From Rhodococcus wratislaviensis (GTDB taxonomy: Bacteria; Actinomycetota; Actinomycetes; Mycobacteriales; Mycobacteriaceae), in contig NZ_UAUI01000003.1 in the NCBI RefSeq assembly GCF_900455735.1, forward strand, positions 1-64,000: a stretch of 64,000 nucleotides of DNA, written 5' to 3'. This document shows positions 17,563 through 26,821 of this stretch, in pieces. The notes beneath the pieces were generated by a model. That model did not search any database. It was given only the letters and a program-made list of their open reading frames with translations, and was not told where the DNA came from. Position numbers and translations under genes: made by a program. The stretch's first letter is position 1, and each line of letters opens with the position of its first letter.

Positions 17563-18456
17563 ATGACTGTCGTCGATTCGGATGATGCACTGTCGGTACC
17601 CGCTGCGAAGAAGGATCTGCCACCGTCGATGGTCGAGCGGATGACGCTGATCCTCGACGCGTTCGACGGCCGGACGTCGCGCCTGACCCTCGAGGAGGTC
17701 GCGTGCCGCACCCGCCTTCCGCGGTCCACGGTGCACCGCATCCTCGACCAGCTGGTCCGCCTCGACTGGGTGGACCACGCGAGTTTCGGTTACTGCCTCG
17801 GACGGCGCGCGATGGGGCTCGGCGGCGGCGACAACGGTCACAGCCAGGTCCGGGCCGCGGCGGCCCCGCTGCTGCACGAACTGCACATGCAGACCGGCAT
17901 GGTGGTGCACCTGGCCGTGCTGGACGGCGCGGAGAGCGTGTACCTGGACAAGGTGGGCGGACGGATGGCCGCGAGCCTGCCGTCGCGGGTGGGTGGGCGC
18001 GTGCCCGCCTACACGACCGCGGGCGGCAAGGCGATGCTGGCGTGGGTCGACCCGGAGCGGGTCGACAGCATGTACGGGCCGCGGCTCAACCGGAGCACGG
18101 ACCGCACGATCACCGAACTGTCCACGCTGCACCAGGAACTCAACCGGATCCGGCAGCGCCGCGGACTCGCGTTCGAGCGTGGGGAGGCGGTGCGCGGAAT
18201 CGGGTGTGTCGGTGTCGCGGTCCGCAGCGCCGACGGGCCGGTGGCCGGCATCTCGCTGTGCGGCGACGCGCGCACCGTCCAACTCGAACGCGTCGCCCCG
18301 CTCGTCGTCGACGCCGCCAGGGAAGTCACCCGGACGCTCCACCCCGAACTGGGAACACCCCGCCGCGGCCGCCGGACCCCGGAGATCCCGGACAGCTCGT
18401 GGTCGACCGAGACCCTGGACCAGCTCCTCGCGGTGCAGTCCGGGCAATGGCTGTAG
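17563..18456 (+). CDS. IclR-family transcriptional regulator (candidate regulator of the steroid cluster)
   Basis: A 297-residue IclR protein. The N-terminal winged helix is at about residues 24-85 (LEEVACRTRLPRSTVHRILDQLVRLDWVD). The ligand-binding domain contains VVHLAVLDGAESVYLDKVGG, YTTAGGKAMLAW and RGIGCVGVAVRSADGPVAGI. IclR proteins commonly control aromatic and steroid catabolism and bind about 15-bp pseudo-palindromes. Translation starts at ATG 17563 after GGAGG (17553-17557); an in-frame TTG four codons earlier overlaps that site. It lies inside the cluster next to a copy of the shared motif, making it the leading candidate to bind it. Confidence 0.9.
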   Translation: MTVVDSDDALSVPAAKKDLPPSMVERMTLILDAFDGRTSRLTLEEVACRTRLPRSTVHRILDQLVRLDWVDHASFGYCLGRRAMGLGGGDNGHSQVRAAAAPLLHELHMQTGMVVHLAVLDGAESVYLDKVGGRMAASLPSRVGGRVPAYTTAGGKAMLAWVDPERVDSMYGPRLNRSTDRTITELSTLHQELNRIRQRRGLAFERGEAVRGIGCVGVAVRSADGPVAGISLCGDARTVQLERVAPLVVDAAREVTRTLHPELGTPRRGRRTPEIPDSSWSTETLDQLLAVQSGQWL

Positions 18457-18457
18457 C

Positions 18458-18505
18458 GCCCGTGCGCGCGTGACGAGTCTCCGGACTCGTTACGCGCGCA
18501 CGGGC
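18458..18505. terminator. 22-bp-arm hairpin (family A) between IclR and HsaB-like genes
   Basis: Left arm 18458-18479 (GCCCGTGCGCGCGTGACGAG...) and right arm 18484-18505 pair with one G-T wobble around four bases. It overlaps the stop codon of the convergent flavin reductase gene and probably terminates both genes. A related hairpin occurs at 25831-25878. Confidence 0.75.
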
Positions 18506-19026
18506 CGCGGAGCGGCGTCGAGGCCGAAACCGCCCCGGAAGAACACCATCGGACGCTCCTCGCACACCGATTCGAGTTCCAGGACCCGTCCGATCACCAC
18601 GTCGTGGTCGCCGGCGGTGTGCACCGACTGCACGCCCGCGTGCACGCGCACGAGAACCCCCGGCAGCGACGGCGTCGACCACCGCGACGGCTCCCAGGAC
18701 AGGCCGTCGAACTTGGAACCCCGGCGCGAGCCGAACCGGAAGCAGAGGTCCGTCTGGTCCTCGCGCAGCACGTTGATCGTGAAACGCCCCGACCGCCGGA
18801 TGCGCGGCCATGCCCGCCCGCGGTGATCGGCACAGAACAGGATCAACGGCGGCTCCAGGGACACCGACGCGAACGACTGACACGTGAAACCCACCGGACC
18901 TTCCGTGTCGAGGCCGGTCACCACCGTGACTCCGCTGGCGAATTGGCTGAGGGCACGGCGCATCTCGTCCGGTGACGGTGCGTCCGAGCGTGTCCCGGGC
19001 TGGGTGCCGGCCGGTTCGGTTGCCAT
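18490..19026 (-). CDS. hsaB: Flavin reductase component of 3-HSA hydroxylase (HsaB-like)
   Basis: A 178-residue flavin reductase-like protein. It has MRRALSQFASGVTVVTGL, then GFTCQSFASVSLEPPLILFC, RFTINVLREDQ and the C-terminal DHDVVIGRVLELE. These are the HpaC/HsaB family features. It supplies reduced FMN to a flavin-dependent monooxygenase such as HsaA, which hydroxylates the phenolic secosteroid 3-HSA at C4. The ATG at 19024-19026 follows GGAGG. It is divergent from the hsaD-started operon and shares a promoter region with two copies of the regulon motif. Two HsaA-like oxygenases are in the window and either could be its partner. Confidence 0.85.
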   Translation of the reverse strand: MATEPAGTQPGTRSDAPSPDEMRRALSQFASGVTVVTGLDTEGPVGFTCQSFASVSLEPPLILFCADHRGRAWPRIRRSGRFTINVLREDQTDLCFRFGSRRGSKFDGLSWEPSRWSTPSLPGVLVRVHAGVQSVHTAGDHDVVIGRVLELESVCEERPMVFFRGGFGLDAAPRPVRA

Positions 19027-19115
19027 CAGACCGCCTCCGATTGCTCTTCCGTCGCCGACCCGTTCGACGATCGTCCCCGAGGCTAGGGACGGCGCCGAAC
19101 GGTCACGAGATGCCG

Positions 19116-19179
19116 TCTCGGTCAGTGGAAATCCCCGGCCGATGGCTGCGCGAGCAGGGCGATGTCTCGCTGACCGGGA
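19116..19179. promoter_or_regulatory. Two regulon motif copies in the hsaB/hsaD divergent promoter
   Basis: TCTCGGTCAGTGGAA (19116-19130) and TCTCGCTGACCGGGA (19165-19179) both fit the shared 15-bp consensus. Their starts are 49 bp apart, between hsaB and hsaD-like genes. Paired sites suggest cooperative or double control of the ring-cleavage operon. Confidence 0.6.
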
Positions 19180-19223
19180 TCGCTTCTGTCCGAGCCGGGA
19201 GCGCGCTGGCAACGTGACCGACC

Positions 19224-20099
19224 ATGACGACTGACTCGAGTTACGAGGGCACCCTGAAGGAGCTGAAGACCGACCTCGGCGTGCTTCGCTACCACGAGGC
19301 CGGCGACGGCCCGCCCCTCCTGCTGCTGCACGGCTCCGGCCCCGGTGTGACGGGGTGGCGCAACTTCCGCGGCAACCTCGGCGTCTTCGCCGAGCACTTC
19401 CGCACCTTCGTCCTGGAATTCCCGGGATTCGGGGTCAGCGACGACTTCGGCGGCCATCCGATGCTCACCGCAGGCGACGCCGTGCTCCGCTTCCTCGACG
19501 GGCTCGGACTCGACGAGGTCGCGATGCTCGGAAACTCGATGGGTGGCATCGTCGCCACCCAGTTCGCCATCGCGCACCCCGACCGGGTCGCCAAGCTGAT
19601 CACCATCGGCGGCATCGGCAGGAACCTCTTCAGCCCCGGCCCCGGTGAGGGCATCAACCTCCTGATGGAGTTCACGGACGACCCCACCCGGGAGCGACTG
19701 ATCGCGTGGCTGCACTCGATGGTGTTCGACCCCGCGATGGTCACCGAGGAACTGATCGAGGAACGCTGGACGCAGGCCACCGATCCCGAGACCCTCGCCA
19801 GCGCCCGCAAGATGTACAGCAGGGCGGCGTTCGAGGCCGGCGCCCGGGCCGCACTCGAGTCCGATGCGGCCCCGTACTGGGCTCAGCTGCACAAGGTGAA
19901 GGCGCCGACACTGCTCACCTGGGGTCGCGACGACCGGGTCAGCCCGCTGGACATGGCGATCATCCCGATGCGGTCGATTCCGCGGGCGGAACTGCACGTG
20001 TTCCCGAACTGCGGGCACTGGGCGATGATCGAGCAGAAGACGGCGTTCGAGAGCGCCGTCCTCGCCTTCCTGCTCCGCAAGGACGGCAGCGGGCGATGA
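19224..20099 (+). CDS. hsaD: Meta-cleavage product hydrolase (HsaD-like)
   Basis: A 291-residue alpha/beta hydrolase of the C-C bond hydrolase group. The oxyanion region is LLLLHGSGPGVTGWRNFRGN. The nucleophile is Ser105 in GNSMGG, and the rest of the triad is Asp237 (GRDDRVSP) and His265 (CGHWAMIEQ). HsaD hydrolyses the ring-A meta-cleavage product 4,9-DSHA to HHD and a HIP-type propanoate. It is the first gene of a plus-strand operon reaching 27972, and its stop overlaps the following dehydrogenase start. Length and motifs match the family fully. Confidence 0.92.
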   Translation: MTTDSSYEGTLKELKTDLGVLRYHEAGDGPPLLLLHGSGPGVTGWRNFRGNLGVFAEHFRTFVLEFPGFGVSDDFGGHPMLTAGDAVLRFLDGLGLDEVAMLGNSMGGIVATQFAIAHPDRVAKLITIGGIGRNLFSPGPGEGINLLMEFTDDPTRERLIAWLHSMVFDPAMVTEELIEERWTQATDPETLASARKMYSRAAFEAGARAALESDAAPYWAQLHKVKAPTLLTWGRDDRVSPLDMAIIPMRSIPRAELHVFPNCGHWAMIEQKTAFESAVLAFLLRKDGSGR

Positions 20100-21808
20100 G
20101 CGGCACCGAAGAGAACTTCGACACCACAGTCGATTTCCTCGTCGTCGGCAGCGGTGGCGGCGGCATGGCCGCGGCGATCACCGCGGCCGACCGGGGACTC
20201 GACACCCTCGTCATCGACAAGGGCGCCACGTTCGGCGGATCCACCGCCATCTCCGGCGGCGGCATCTGGATTCCCAACGCCCCCACACTGCGGGAGAAGG
20301 GTGTGATCGACTCGCGGGAGTCGATCCGCCGCTACCTCGACATCATCACCGAGGGCACGGTTCCCGCCGACCGTCTCGACGCGTTCGTCGACAAGGGCCC
20401 CGAGCTGATGGAACTGCTCGACCGCAGCCCGCACATGAAGCTCTACTGGGTGAAGGGCTACTCCGACTACCACCCGGAGTACGACGGCGGCCGTCCGCTC
20501 GGACGCACCATCGAATGCACGCCGTTCGACACCCGGGCGCTGAAGGAGGACGAGCAGTACCAGCGTCCGAACAGCATGAAGGGCCCGCTGGGACTGTGGG
20601 TCACGTCCAAGGACTACCACGACCTCGCCATGGTCAAGCGCACGTGGACTGGCCGCAAGGCATCACTGGTCGCGGCGTGGCGGGTGGCGTCCAACGTGAT
20701 CCGCCGACGGCACATGGCTACCGGCGGACGCGCGCTCGTGGCGCGGATGCGGATGGTCCTCAAGGACGCCGGGGTGCCGCTGTGGCTGAAGACGTCGATG
20801 ACGGAACTGATCGTCGACGGCACCGGAGCGGTCGTCGGTGTTCTCGCCGAGCGTGACGGACGGACGGTCCGGATCGGTGCCCGTCGCGGCGTGCTGCTCG
20901 CGACCGGCGGGTTCGACCACAACCAGGACATGCGCGCGAAGTACCTGCCCAGGCACGGCGTCCCGGACGTCAGTGCCGGTGCCCGGGAGAACACCGGCGA
21001 CGGCATCGTCGCCGGCCAGAAGCTCGGCGCCGCAGTCGACCTCATGGACGACGCGTGGTGGATGCCGTCGGTGTTCCACCCGATGGGCGCCGTGATCCCG
21101 CTCGTGTCGGAGCGGTGCATTCCGCCGTCGGTGATCGTCAACGGCCGCGGTGAACGCTTCACGAACGAGTCGTCGCCGTACGTGAACTTCGTCCACGACC
21201 AGCTCGACGGCGGCCACGTCCCGGCGTGGTTCGTGATGGACGGCAAGGCGAAGTCGCGGTACCCGTTCGCGCAGGTGCTGCCGGGTGTGCCGTTCCCGCA
21301 GGGGTTCTACGACTCCGGAGTCGTGCACAAGGCGGACACCGTGCGTGACCTCGCCGACGCGATCGGCGTCAAGGCCGACACCCTGGTCGCGACCATCGAC
21401 CGGTTCAACGGCTTCGCCCGCACCGGCAAGGACGAGGACTTCGGCCGCGGCGACAGCGCGTACGACCGGTACTACGGCGACCCGACGATGAAGAACCCGT
21501 GCCTCGACGAGATCGTCCAGGGACCGTTCTACGCGATCCGGTGCGAGGCCGGCGACCTGGGCACCAAGGGCGGCCTCGTCACCGACGCCGACGCGCGGGT
21601 GCTCCGCGAGGACGGCTCCGTCATCGACGGCCTGTACGCCACCGGCAACACGTCGGCGTCGGTGATGGGCAACGAATACGCCGGTGCGGGCGCGACCATC
21701 GGTCCCGCCATGGTGTTCGGCTACATCGCCGCGCTGCACGTCGCCCACGTGAGTGGCAAGGCGTCCCCGGGCACACGACAGCACTCACGTGCGGGAGAGG
21801 TGGCGTGA
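20096..21808 (+). CDS. KstD-like FAD-dependent 3-ketosteroid dehydrogenase (paralogue 1)
   Basis: A 570-residue flavoprotein of the fumarate reductase/KstD family. The FAD motif is GSGGGGM (residues 18-24), followed by GGSTAISGGGIWIPN. Tyr528 and Gly532 (YAGAG) correspond by spacing to the Tyr487/Gly491 pair of KstD1. It should introduce a double bond into ring A of a 3-ketosteroid, either delta-1 or delta-4. It differs from the more canonical KstD at 37383: it is longer and its insert near residue 120 is divergent. The C-terminal residues from about 551 are encoded by a palindrome and look like a recent extension. Its ATG overlaps the hsaD stop. Confidence 0.85.
   Translation: MSGTEENFDTTVDFLVVGSGGGGMAAAITAADRGLDTLVIDKGATFGGSTAISGGGIWIPNAPTLREKGVIDSRESIRRYLDIITEGTVPADRLDAFVDKGPELMELLDRSPHMKLYWVKGYSDYHPEYDGGRPLGRTIECTPFDTRALKEDEQYQRPNSMKGPLGLWVTSKDYHDLAMVKRTWTGRKASLVAAWRVASNVIRRRHMATGGRALVARMRMVLKDAGVPLWLKTSMTELIVDGTGAVVGVLAERDGRTVRIGARRGVLLATGGFDHNQDMRAKYLPRHGVPDVSAGARENTGDGIVAGQKLGAAVDLMDDAWWMPSVFHPMGAVIPLVSERCIPPSVIVNGRGERFTNESSPYVNFVHDQLDGGHVPAWFVMDGKAKSRYPFAQVLPGVPFPQGFYDSGVVHKADTVRDLADAIGVKADTLVATIDRFNGFARTGKDEDFGRGDSAYDRYYGDPTMKNPCLDEIVQGPFYAIRCEAGDLGTKGGLVTDADARVLREDGSVIDGLYATGNTSASVMGNEYAGAGATIGPAMVFGYIAALHVAHVSGKASPGTRQHSRAGEVA
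21746..21791. repeat. Inverted repeat inside the 3' end of the KstD-like gene
   Basis: CACGTGAGTG (21746-21755) and CACTCACGTG (21782-21791) are perfect inverted arms separated by 26 bases. The element lies in coding sequence 17-62 bases before the stop, so it encodes the divergent C-terminal tail. Its arm resembles the GTGAGT core of the intergenic hairpins at 8329 and 11591. Confidence 0.6.
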
Positions 21809-22593
21809 TGCTGAGCGATGCCCAGCGACTGTCCGCCGCACACCTCCTGCGGAACGCCGAACGGGACCGTGCGCCGATCGACCCGTTGACCACCGTGTTC
21901 CCGGGGATCGACGTCGTCGACGCCTACGAGATCGCGCTGATCAACATCCGGGCGCGGCTGGGCGCGGGGGAGACGGTGTACGGCCACAAGGTCGGGCTGT
22001 CGTCCGAGGTCATGCAGAAGATGATGGGTGTCGACGAACCCGACTACGGGCATCTGCTGTCGAGCATGGTGTACGCCGAGGGGACGCCGATCGACACCGC
22101 CCGGTTCTGCTACCCGCGCATCGAGGTGGAGATCGGATACGTCCTCGGCGAGACCCTGCCGGGGGAGGGATGCACCGAGGCGGACGTGCTGGCGGCCACC
22201 GAATACATCGTTCCCAGCATCGAACTGATCGACTCACGCATCACCGACTGGAAGATCGGGCTCGCCGACACGATCGCCGACAACGCGTCCTCGGCCGGGG
22301 TGATCCTCGGCGCCGGACGGGTGGAACCGGCGAACGTCGACATCGGCGGGATCTCCGCCGTGCTGTATCAGGGCGAGGAGGAGATCGCGCGGGGCGAGGC
22401 GTCGGCGGTGCTCGGCAATCCCACGAAGGCCGTCGCCTGGCTGGCCCGGAAGGTCGCGAGCTTCGGAGTGCGACTCGAGGCCGGGCACGTGATTCTGCCC
22501 GGCTCGTGCACCCGCGCGATCGACGCCCGGCCCGGCGACGTGTTCCGCGCCGATTTCAGTGACATCGGTTCCGTATCAGTAGAATTCAAGTAA
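21808..22593 (+). CDS. hsaE: 2-Hydroxypentadienoate-type hydratase (HsaE-like)
   Basis: A 261-residue member of the MhpD/HsaE hydratase family. Conserved parts are [20 protein letters not shown], the metal-ligand region [13 protein letters not shown], and [20 protein letters not shown]. It adds water to 2-hydroxyhexa-2,4-dienoate (HHD) to give 4-hydroxy-2-oxohexanoate. The ATG at 21808 shares a base with the preceding stop, with GGGAGAGG just upstream. It is followed by the dehydrogenase and aldolase genes in the order E-G-F, as in actinobacterial hsa operons. Confidence 0.92.
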   Translation: MLSDAQRLSAAHLLRNAERDRAPIDPLTTVFPGIDVVDAYEIALINIRARLGAGETVYGHKVGLSSEVMQKMMGVDEPDYGHLLSSMVYAEGTPIDTARFCYPRIEVEIGYVLGETLPGEGCTEADVLAATEYIVPSIELIDSRITDWKIGLADTIADNASSAGVILGAGRVEPANVDIGGISAVLYQGEEEIARGEASAVLGNPTKAVAWLARKVASFGVRLEAGHVILPGSCTRAIDARPGDVFRADFSDIGSVSVEFK

Positions 22594-22604
22594 AGGCGAC
22601 AACT

Positions 22605-23507
22605 GTGACCAAGGCTCTCGCCGCGATCGTCGGATCCGGCAACATCGGCACCGACCTCCTGTACAAGCTCCTCCGCTCGGAGATCATCGAGCCCCGCTGG
22701 ATGATCGGCGTCGACCCGGACAGCGAGGGACTGAAACGCGCCGCGGACCGGGGTGTGACCGCCAGCGCCGAGGGCGTCGACTGGCTGCTCGCCCAGGACG
22801 AGCGCCCCGACATCGTCTTCGAGGCCACGTCCGCCTACGTGCACCGGGTGAACGCACCCCGTTACCGGGAACTCGGCATCCAGGCCGTCGACCTCACCCC
22901 CGCCGCGCTCGGACCCGCCGTGGTGCCCGCCGTGAACATGGGCGAGCACCGGACCGCGCCGAACGTCAACCTCATCACGTGCGGCGGCCAGGCGACCATC
23001 CCGATGGTGCACGCCGTCTCCCGGATCACCGAGGTGGCGTACGCCGAGATCGTCGCCAGCGTCGCGTCGCCGTCCGCAGGCCCGGGCACCCGCGCGAACA
23101 TCGACGAATTCACGATCACCACGAGCCGGGGCATCGAGACGATCGGCGGGGCGAAGAAGGGCAAGGCGATCATCATCCTGAACCCCGCCGAACCGCCGAT
23201 GTTCATGAAGGACACCGTGTTCTGCTCCATTCCCGCCGACGCCGACCGGGACGCGATCACCGCGTCCATCCACGACGTCGCGGCATCCGTGCAGGCGTAC
23301 GTCCCCGGCTACCGTCTGCGCGCCGAACCGCAGTTCGACGACCCGACGCCGATCAGCGGTGGCCTCGCCCGGGTCGGCATCTTCCTCGAGGTGGAGGGAG
23401 CGGGCGACTTCCTGCCGCCCTATTCCGGCAACCTCGACATCATGACCGCCGCCGCCACCAAGGTCGGCGAGAGCTTCGCGACGCAGATCCTCGGCGCAAG
23501 CGTCTGA
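22605..23507 (+). CDS. hsaG: Acylating acetaldehyde/propanal dehydrogenase (HsaG-like)
   Basis: A 300-residue enzyme with the NAD-binding motif GSGNIGTD (residues 10-17) and catalytic Cys126 in [12 protein letters not shown]. It oxidises the aldehyde released by HsaF to acetyl-CoA or propanoyl-CoA, receiving it through a channel from the aldolase. The GTG start at 22605 lies 11 bp after the hsaE stop. Length matches BphJ/HsaG enzymes. The aldolase gene follows at once, consistent with the known dehydrogenase-aldolase complex. Confidence 0.95.
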   Translation: MTKALAAIVGSGNIGTDLLYKLLRSEIIEPRWMIGVDPDSEGLKRAADRGVTASAEGVDWLLAQDERPDIVFEATSAYVHRVNAPRYRELGIQAVDLTPAALGPAVVPAVNMGEHRTAPNVNLITCGGQATIPMVHAVSRITEVAYAEIVASVASPSAGPGTRANIDEFTITTSRGIETIGGAKKGKAIIILNPAEPPMFMKDTVFCSIPADADRDAITASIHDVAASVQAYVPGYRLRAEPQFDDPTPISGGLARVGIFLEVEGAGDFLPPYSGNLDIMTAAATKVGESFATQILGASV

Positions 23508-23543
23508 GCGCGTCCGCCCCATTCACTCTTCGAAGGAATACCG

Positions 23544-24602
23544 ATGCCTTACAGTGCTGATCTCGACATCCGGGTGACGGACTCGTCCCTGCGCGACGGC
23601 TCCCACGCCAAGCGACACCAGTTCACCGTCGAACACGTCCGCTCGATCGTCGGGGCGCTCGACGCCGCCGGGGTCCCGGTCATCGAGGTCACCCACGGCG
23701 ACGGACTCGGCGGATCCTCGTTCAACTACGGCTTCAGCCACACCCCGGAGCAGGAGCTGATCAAGGCCGCTGTGGAGACGGCGGAACAGGCCAGGATCGC
23801 GTTCCTCATGCTCCCCGGACTGGGTGTCCAGTCCGACATCCGTGAGGCCGCGGACAACGGCGCGAGCATCTGCCGCATCGCCACGCACTGCACCGAGGCC
23901 GACATCTCCGTGCAGCATTTCAGTCTCGCTCGCGAACTCGGGCTGGAGACGGTCGGCTTCCTGATGATGTCGCACAGCCAGCCGCCGGAGGTACTGGCCG
24001 CACAGGCCCGGATCATGGCCGACGCCGGCTGCCAGTGCGTGTACGTGGTGGACTCGGCCGGGGCGCTGATCCTGAACGCCGTCAGCGACCGCGTGTCCGC
24101 CCTGGTCGCCGAACTCGGTGACGACGCGCAGGTCGGCTTCCACGGGCACGAGAATCTCGGGCTCGGTGTCGCCAACTCGGTGCTCGCCGTCGAGGCCGGC
24201 GCCCTGCAGATCGACGGCTCGACCCGGCGTTTCGGTGCGGGCGCGGGCAACACCCCGGTCGAGGCATTCGCCGCCGTGACCGAGAAGCTCGGAATCCGCA
24301 CCGGCATCGACACTCTGAAGATCATCGACGCCGCAGAGGACGTCGTCCGGCCGATCATGGACGGCGACTGCCTGCTCGACCGGCTGTCGCTGACTATGGG
24401 CTACGCGGGTGTCTACTCCAGCTTCCTCAAGCATGCCGATTCGCACGCCCGCCGGTACGGGGTGTCCGGTGCGGAGATCCTCATCGAGGCCGGTCGACGC
24501 AAGCTCGTCGGCGGTCAGGAGGACCAGCTGATCGAGATCGCCCTCGGTCTCGCAGACCGGAAGTCCGCGAGTTCCGCAGTCGCCGAGAAGAAGTCCGCCT
24601 AG
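23544..24602 (+). CDS. hsaF: 4-Hydroxy-2-oxoacid aldolase (HsaF-like)
   Basis: A 352-residue DRE-TIM metallolyase. Arg17 and Asp18 with His21 ([11 protein letters not shown]) form the catalytic and metal set. The other metal ligands are His200 and His202 (FHGHENLG). The C-terminal communication domain for the dehydrogenase partner is present. It splits 4-hydroxy-2-oxohexanoate to pyruvate and propanal, which goes to HsaG. GAAGGAAT before the ATG supplies the ribosome-binding site. Gene order after hsaE and hsaG is the standard one. Confidence 0.95.
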   Translation: MPYSADLDIRVTDSSLRDGSHAKRHQFTVEHVRSIVGALDAAGVPVIEVTHGDGLGGSSFNYGFSHTPEQELIKAAVETAEQARIAFLMLPGLGVQSDIREAADNGASICRIATHCTEADISVQHFSLARELGLETVGFLMMSHSQPPEVLAAQARIMADAGCQCVYVVDSAGALILNAVSDRVSALVAELGDDAQVGFHGHENLGLGVANSVLAVEAGALQIDGSTRRFGAGAGNTPVEAFAAVTEKLGIRTGIDTLKIIDAAEDVVRPIMDGDCLLDRLSLTMGYAGVYSSFLKHADSHARRYGVSGAEILIEAGRRKLVGGQEDQLIEIALGLADRKSASSAVAEKKSA

Positions 24603-24642
24603 GCGTTTCGCCGGGCACCGACACCAGAAAGCCGAGATCATC

Positions 24643-25821
24643 ATGGGCCAGGTTCTTGACCGGATCGAACAGTACGCGGACGAGATCCGCGCGGAAGGTG
24701 CCGAGGGCGACAAGCTGATGCGCCTGTCCGACACCTCCGCGAAACGGTTGCGCGACTCCGGCGTGATGCGGATGCTGCAGCCCAAGGAGTACGGCGGCTA
24801 CGAATCGCATCCGCGTGAGTTCGCGGAGACCGCGATGGGCATCGGCGCCATCGACGGGGCCGCGGGCTGGGTGAGCGGCATCGTCGGCGTCCACCCGTGG
24901 GAACTGGCGTTCTTCGACCGCAAAGCGCAGGACGAGGTGTGGGGCGAGGATTCCGACATGTGGATGGCCTCGCCGTATGCCCCGATGGGTGTGGCCGTGC
25001 CCACCGACGGCGGCTACGTTCTCAACGGACGGTGGTCGTTCTCCTCGGGCACCGACCACTGCGGGTGGATCATGATCGGCGCCGCGGTCGGCGACCGGGA
25101 CGGCAACCGGGTGATGCCGCCGAAGATCCTGCACGTGCTGCTCCCGCGCGCGGACTACGACATCGACCAGGACAGCTGGAACGTCGTCGGGTTGCGCGGC
25201 ACCGGGTCCAAGGACCTGATCGTGAAGGACGCGTTCATCCCGCTGCACCGGACGCTGCAGGCCGACAAGGTGTTCGACGGCTCCGCGCCGAAGGAGTTCG
25301 GCCGCACCCAGACGCTCTACAACTTCCCGTTCTCGTGCATCTTCCCGCTCGGCATCACGTCGTCGTTGATCGGCATCGCCGAGGGCGCGCTGGCCTGCCA
25401 CCTGAATGCGCAGCGTGAACGTGTCACCGTGTCGGGTACCGCGATCAAGGAGGACCCGTACGTGCTGTTCGCGATCGGCGAGGCGGCGGCGGAAATCGCG
25501 GCGTCGCGCGCGGCGATCCTCGAGACGGTCGACCGGTTCTGGGACATGACCGAGAAGGGCCAGGACGTCTCGTTCGAACTCCGCTCCATCGGCCGCCGCA
25601 CGCAGACGGCCGCCGCCTGGCGGGCGGTCCGCGCCGTGGACGAGATCTTCGCCCGCTCCGGTGGTGGTGCGCTGCAACTGAAGACACCCATGCAGCGGTT
25701 CTGGCGCGATGCCCACGCCGGCCTCTCGCATGCGATCCACGTGCCCGGATCGATCTTCCACTCCTCGGCCCTGACCCAGCTCGGCGGCGAACCCCAGGGC
25801 ATCCACCGCTCCATGATCTAG
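24643..25821 (+). CDS. HsaA-like flavin-dependent monooxygenase (paralogue 1)
   Basis: A 392-residue protein of the ACAD-fold, group D flavin monooxygenases. Shared HsaA features are MRMLQPKEYGGYE, GAAGWVSGIVGVHPWELAFFD, SYAPMG-like SPYAPMG, WSFSSGTDHCGW and VVGLRGTGSKDL. A late FWRDAHAGLSHA is also present. The tail (VPGSIFHSSALTQLGGEPQ) differs from true HsaA, which ends in a PERA...FGLP motif as in the protein at 36216. It therefore may hydroxylate a related phenolic secosteroid or act at another step. It sits between the hsaF and hsaC genes and probably uses FMNH2 from the HsaB-like reductase. Confidence 0.85.
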   Translation: MGQVLDRIEQYADEIRAEGAEGDKLMRLSDTSAKRLRDSGVMRMLQPKEYGGYESHPREFAETAMGIGAIDGAAGWVSGIVGVHPWELAFFDRKAQDEVWGEDSDMWMASPYAPMGVAVPTDGGYVLNGRWSFSSGTDHCGWIMIGAAVGDRDGNRVMPPKILHVLLPRADYDIDQDSWNVVGLRGTGSKDLIVKDAFIPLHRTLQADKVFDGSAPKEFGRTQTLYNFPFSCIFPLGITSSLIGIAEGALACHLNAQRERVTVSGTAIKEDPYVLFAIGEAAAEIAASRAAILETVDRFWDMTEKGQDVSFELRSIGRRTQTAAAWRAVRAVDEIFARSGGGALQLKTPMQRFWRDAHAGLSHAIHVPGSIFHSSALTQLGGEPQGIHRSMI

Positions 25822-25830
25822 GCGCTCCGC

Positions 25831-25878
25831 GCCCGTGCGTGGTTAGCGAGTCCAGAGACTCGTCAACCACGCACGGGC
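25831..25878. repeat. 22-bp-arm hairpin (family A) between HsaA-like and HsaC genes
   Basis: Left arm 25831-25852 and right arm 25857-25878 pair with two mismatches around four bases. The outer GCCCGTGCG...CGCACGGGC and inner GAGTC...GACTC parts match the hairpin at 18458-18505. It lies in an 88-bp gap inside an operon, 32 bp before the hsaC start, so it may attenuate transcription or protect the upstream mRNA. Confidence 0.75.
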
Positions 25879-25909
25879 GGCGGAGCCGCCTTCAGGAAAG
25901 GACTTTCAC

Positions 25910-26821
25910 ATGACCGACATTCGAGGACTCGGCTACCTCAGGATCCAGACGAAGGACGTGCCCCGCTGGCGTGAGCTAGTGGTGGACGGGCTGGGCATGG
26001 CCGAGGGTTCCGGCCCCGAGCCCGACGGCCTGTACCTGCGCGTCGACGAGCGGCGGTCGCGGCTGATCGTCCTCCCCGGTGACACGGACACGGCACTCGC
26101 GGTGGGGTGGGAGGTGCGCGACCAGTTCGCTCTCCAGCGGGTGCGTGAGCAGGTGGAGAAGTCGGGTGTCACGGTCGACGTCCTGTCCGAGGAGGAATCG
26201 CGCTACCGCGACGCCGAGCAGGTGATCGCGTTCGACGATCCGTCCGGCACACGGGTGGAGGTGTTCTTCGGGCCCGTGCTCGACCACAGTCCGGTCGTCA
26301 CCCCACACGGCGGGCGGTTCGTCACCGGCGCACAGGGTCTGGGGCACGTGGTCCTCCCGACGCCGGCATTCGAAGAGGCCTACACGTTCTACACCGAGGT
26401 GCTGGGTTTCCTGCCCCGCGGGGCGATCCGGCTCGGGCCGGCCGACGCCCCGGGACCGGCCCGCCGGGTGCGGTTCATGGGCGTCAACGAGCGCCATCAC
26501 AGCCTCGCGTTGTGCCCTGCGCCGCACAGCGGCGAACCCGGGATGGTGCATCTGATGACGGAGGTCGACACGCTCGACGCCGTCGGCCAGGCGCTCGACC
26601 GGCTCGGCAAGCTCGGCTTCTCCATCTCGTCGACCCTCGGCCGCCACACCAACGACCGCATGGTGTCGTTCTACGTGCGTGCCCCCGGCGGCTGGGACCT
26701 CGAGTTCGGCACCGAGGGGATGCTCGTCGACGAGACGCACTACACCGCCGAGGAGATCACGGCGGACAGCTACTGGGGTCACGACTGGTCGGGTTCCGAG
26801 CCGCTGGCGGCGTTCTCGTGA
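25910..26821 (+). CDS. hsaC: Extradiol ring-cleavage dioxygenase (HsaC-like)
   Basis: A 303-residue type I two-domain extradiol dioxygenase. The iron ligands are His146 (GLGHVVL), His214 (MVHLMTEV) and Glu265 (WDLEFG), with the conserved YVRAPGGWDLEFG block at 255-267. HsaC cleaves the catechol 3,4-DHSA in ring A by meta-cleavage to 4,9-DSHA, the substrate of HsaD. AGGAAAGGA precedes the ATG. Its stop overlaps the next start by one base. All catalytic residues are present and the length is typical. Confidence 0.95.
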   Translation: MTDIRGLGYLRIQTKDVPRWRELVVDGLGMAEGSGPEPDGLYLRVDERRSRLIVLPGDTDTALAVGWEVRDQFALQRVREQVEKSGVTVDVLSEEESRYRDAEQVIAFDDPSGTRVEVFFGPVLDHSPVVTPHGGRFVTGAQGLGHVVLPTPAFEEAYTFYTEVLGFLPRGAIRLGPADAPGPARRVRFMGVNERHHSLALCPAPHSGEPGMVHLMTEVDTLDAVGQALDRLGKLGFSISSTLGRHTNDRMVSFYVRAPGGWDLEFGTEGMLVDETHYTAEEITADSYWGHDWSGSEPLAAFS

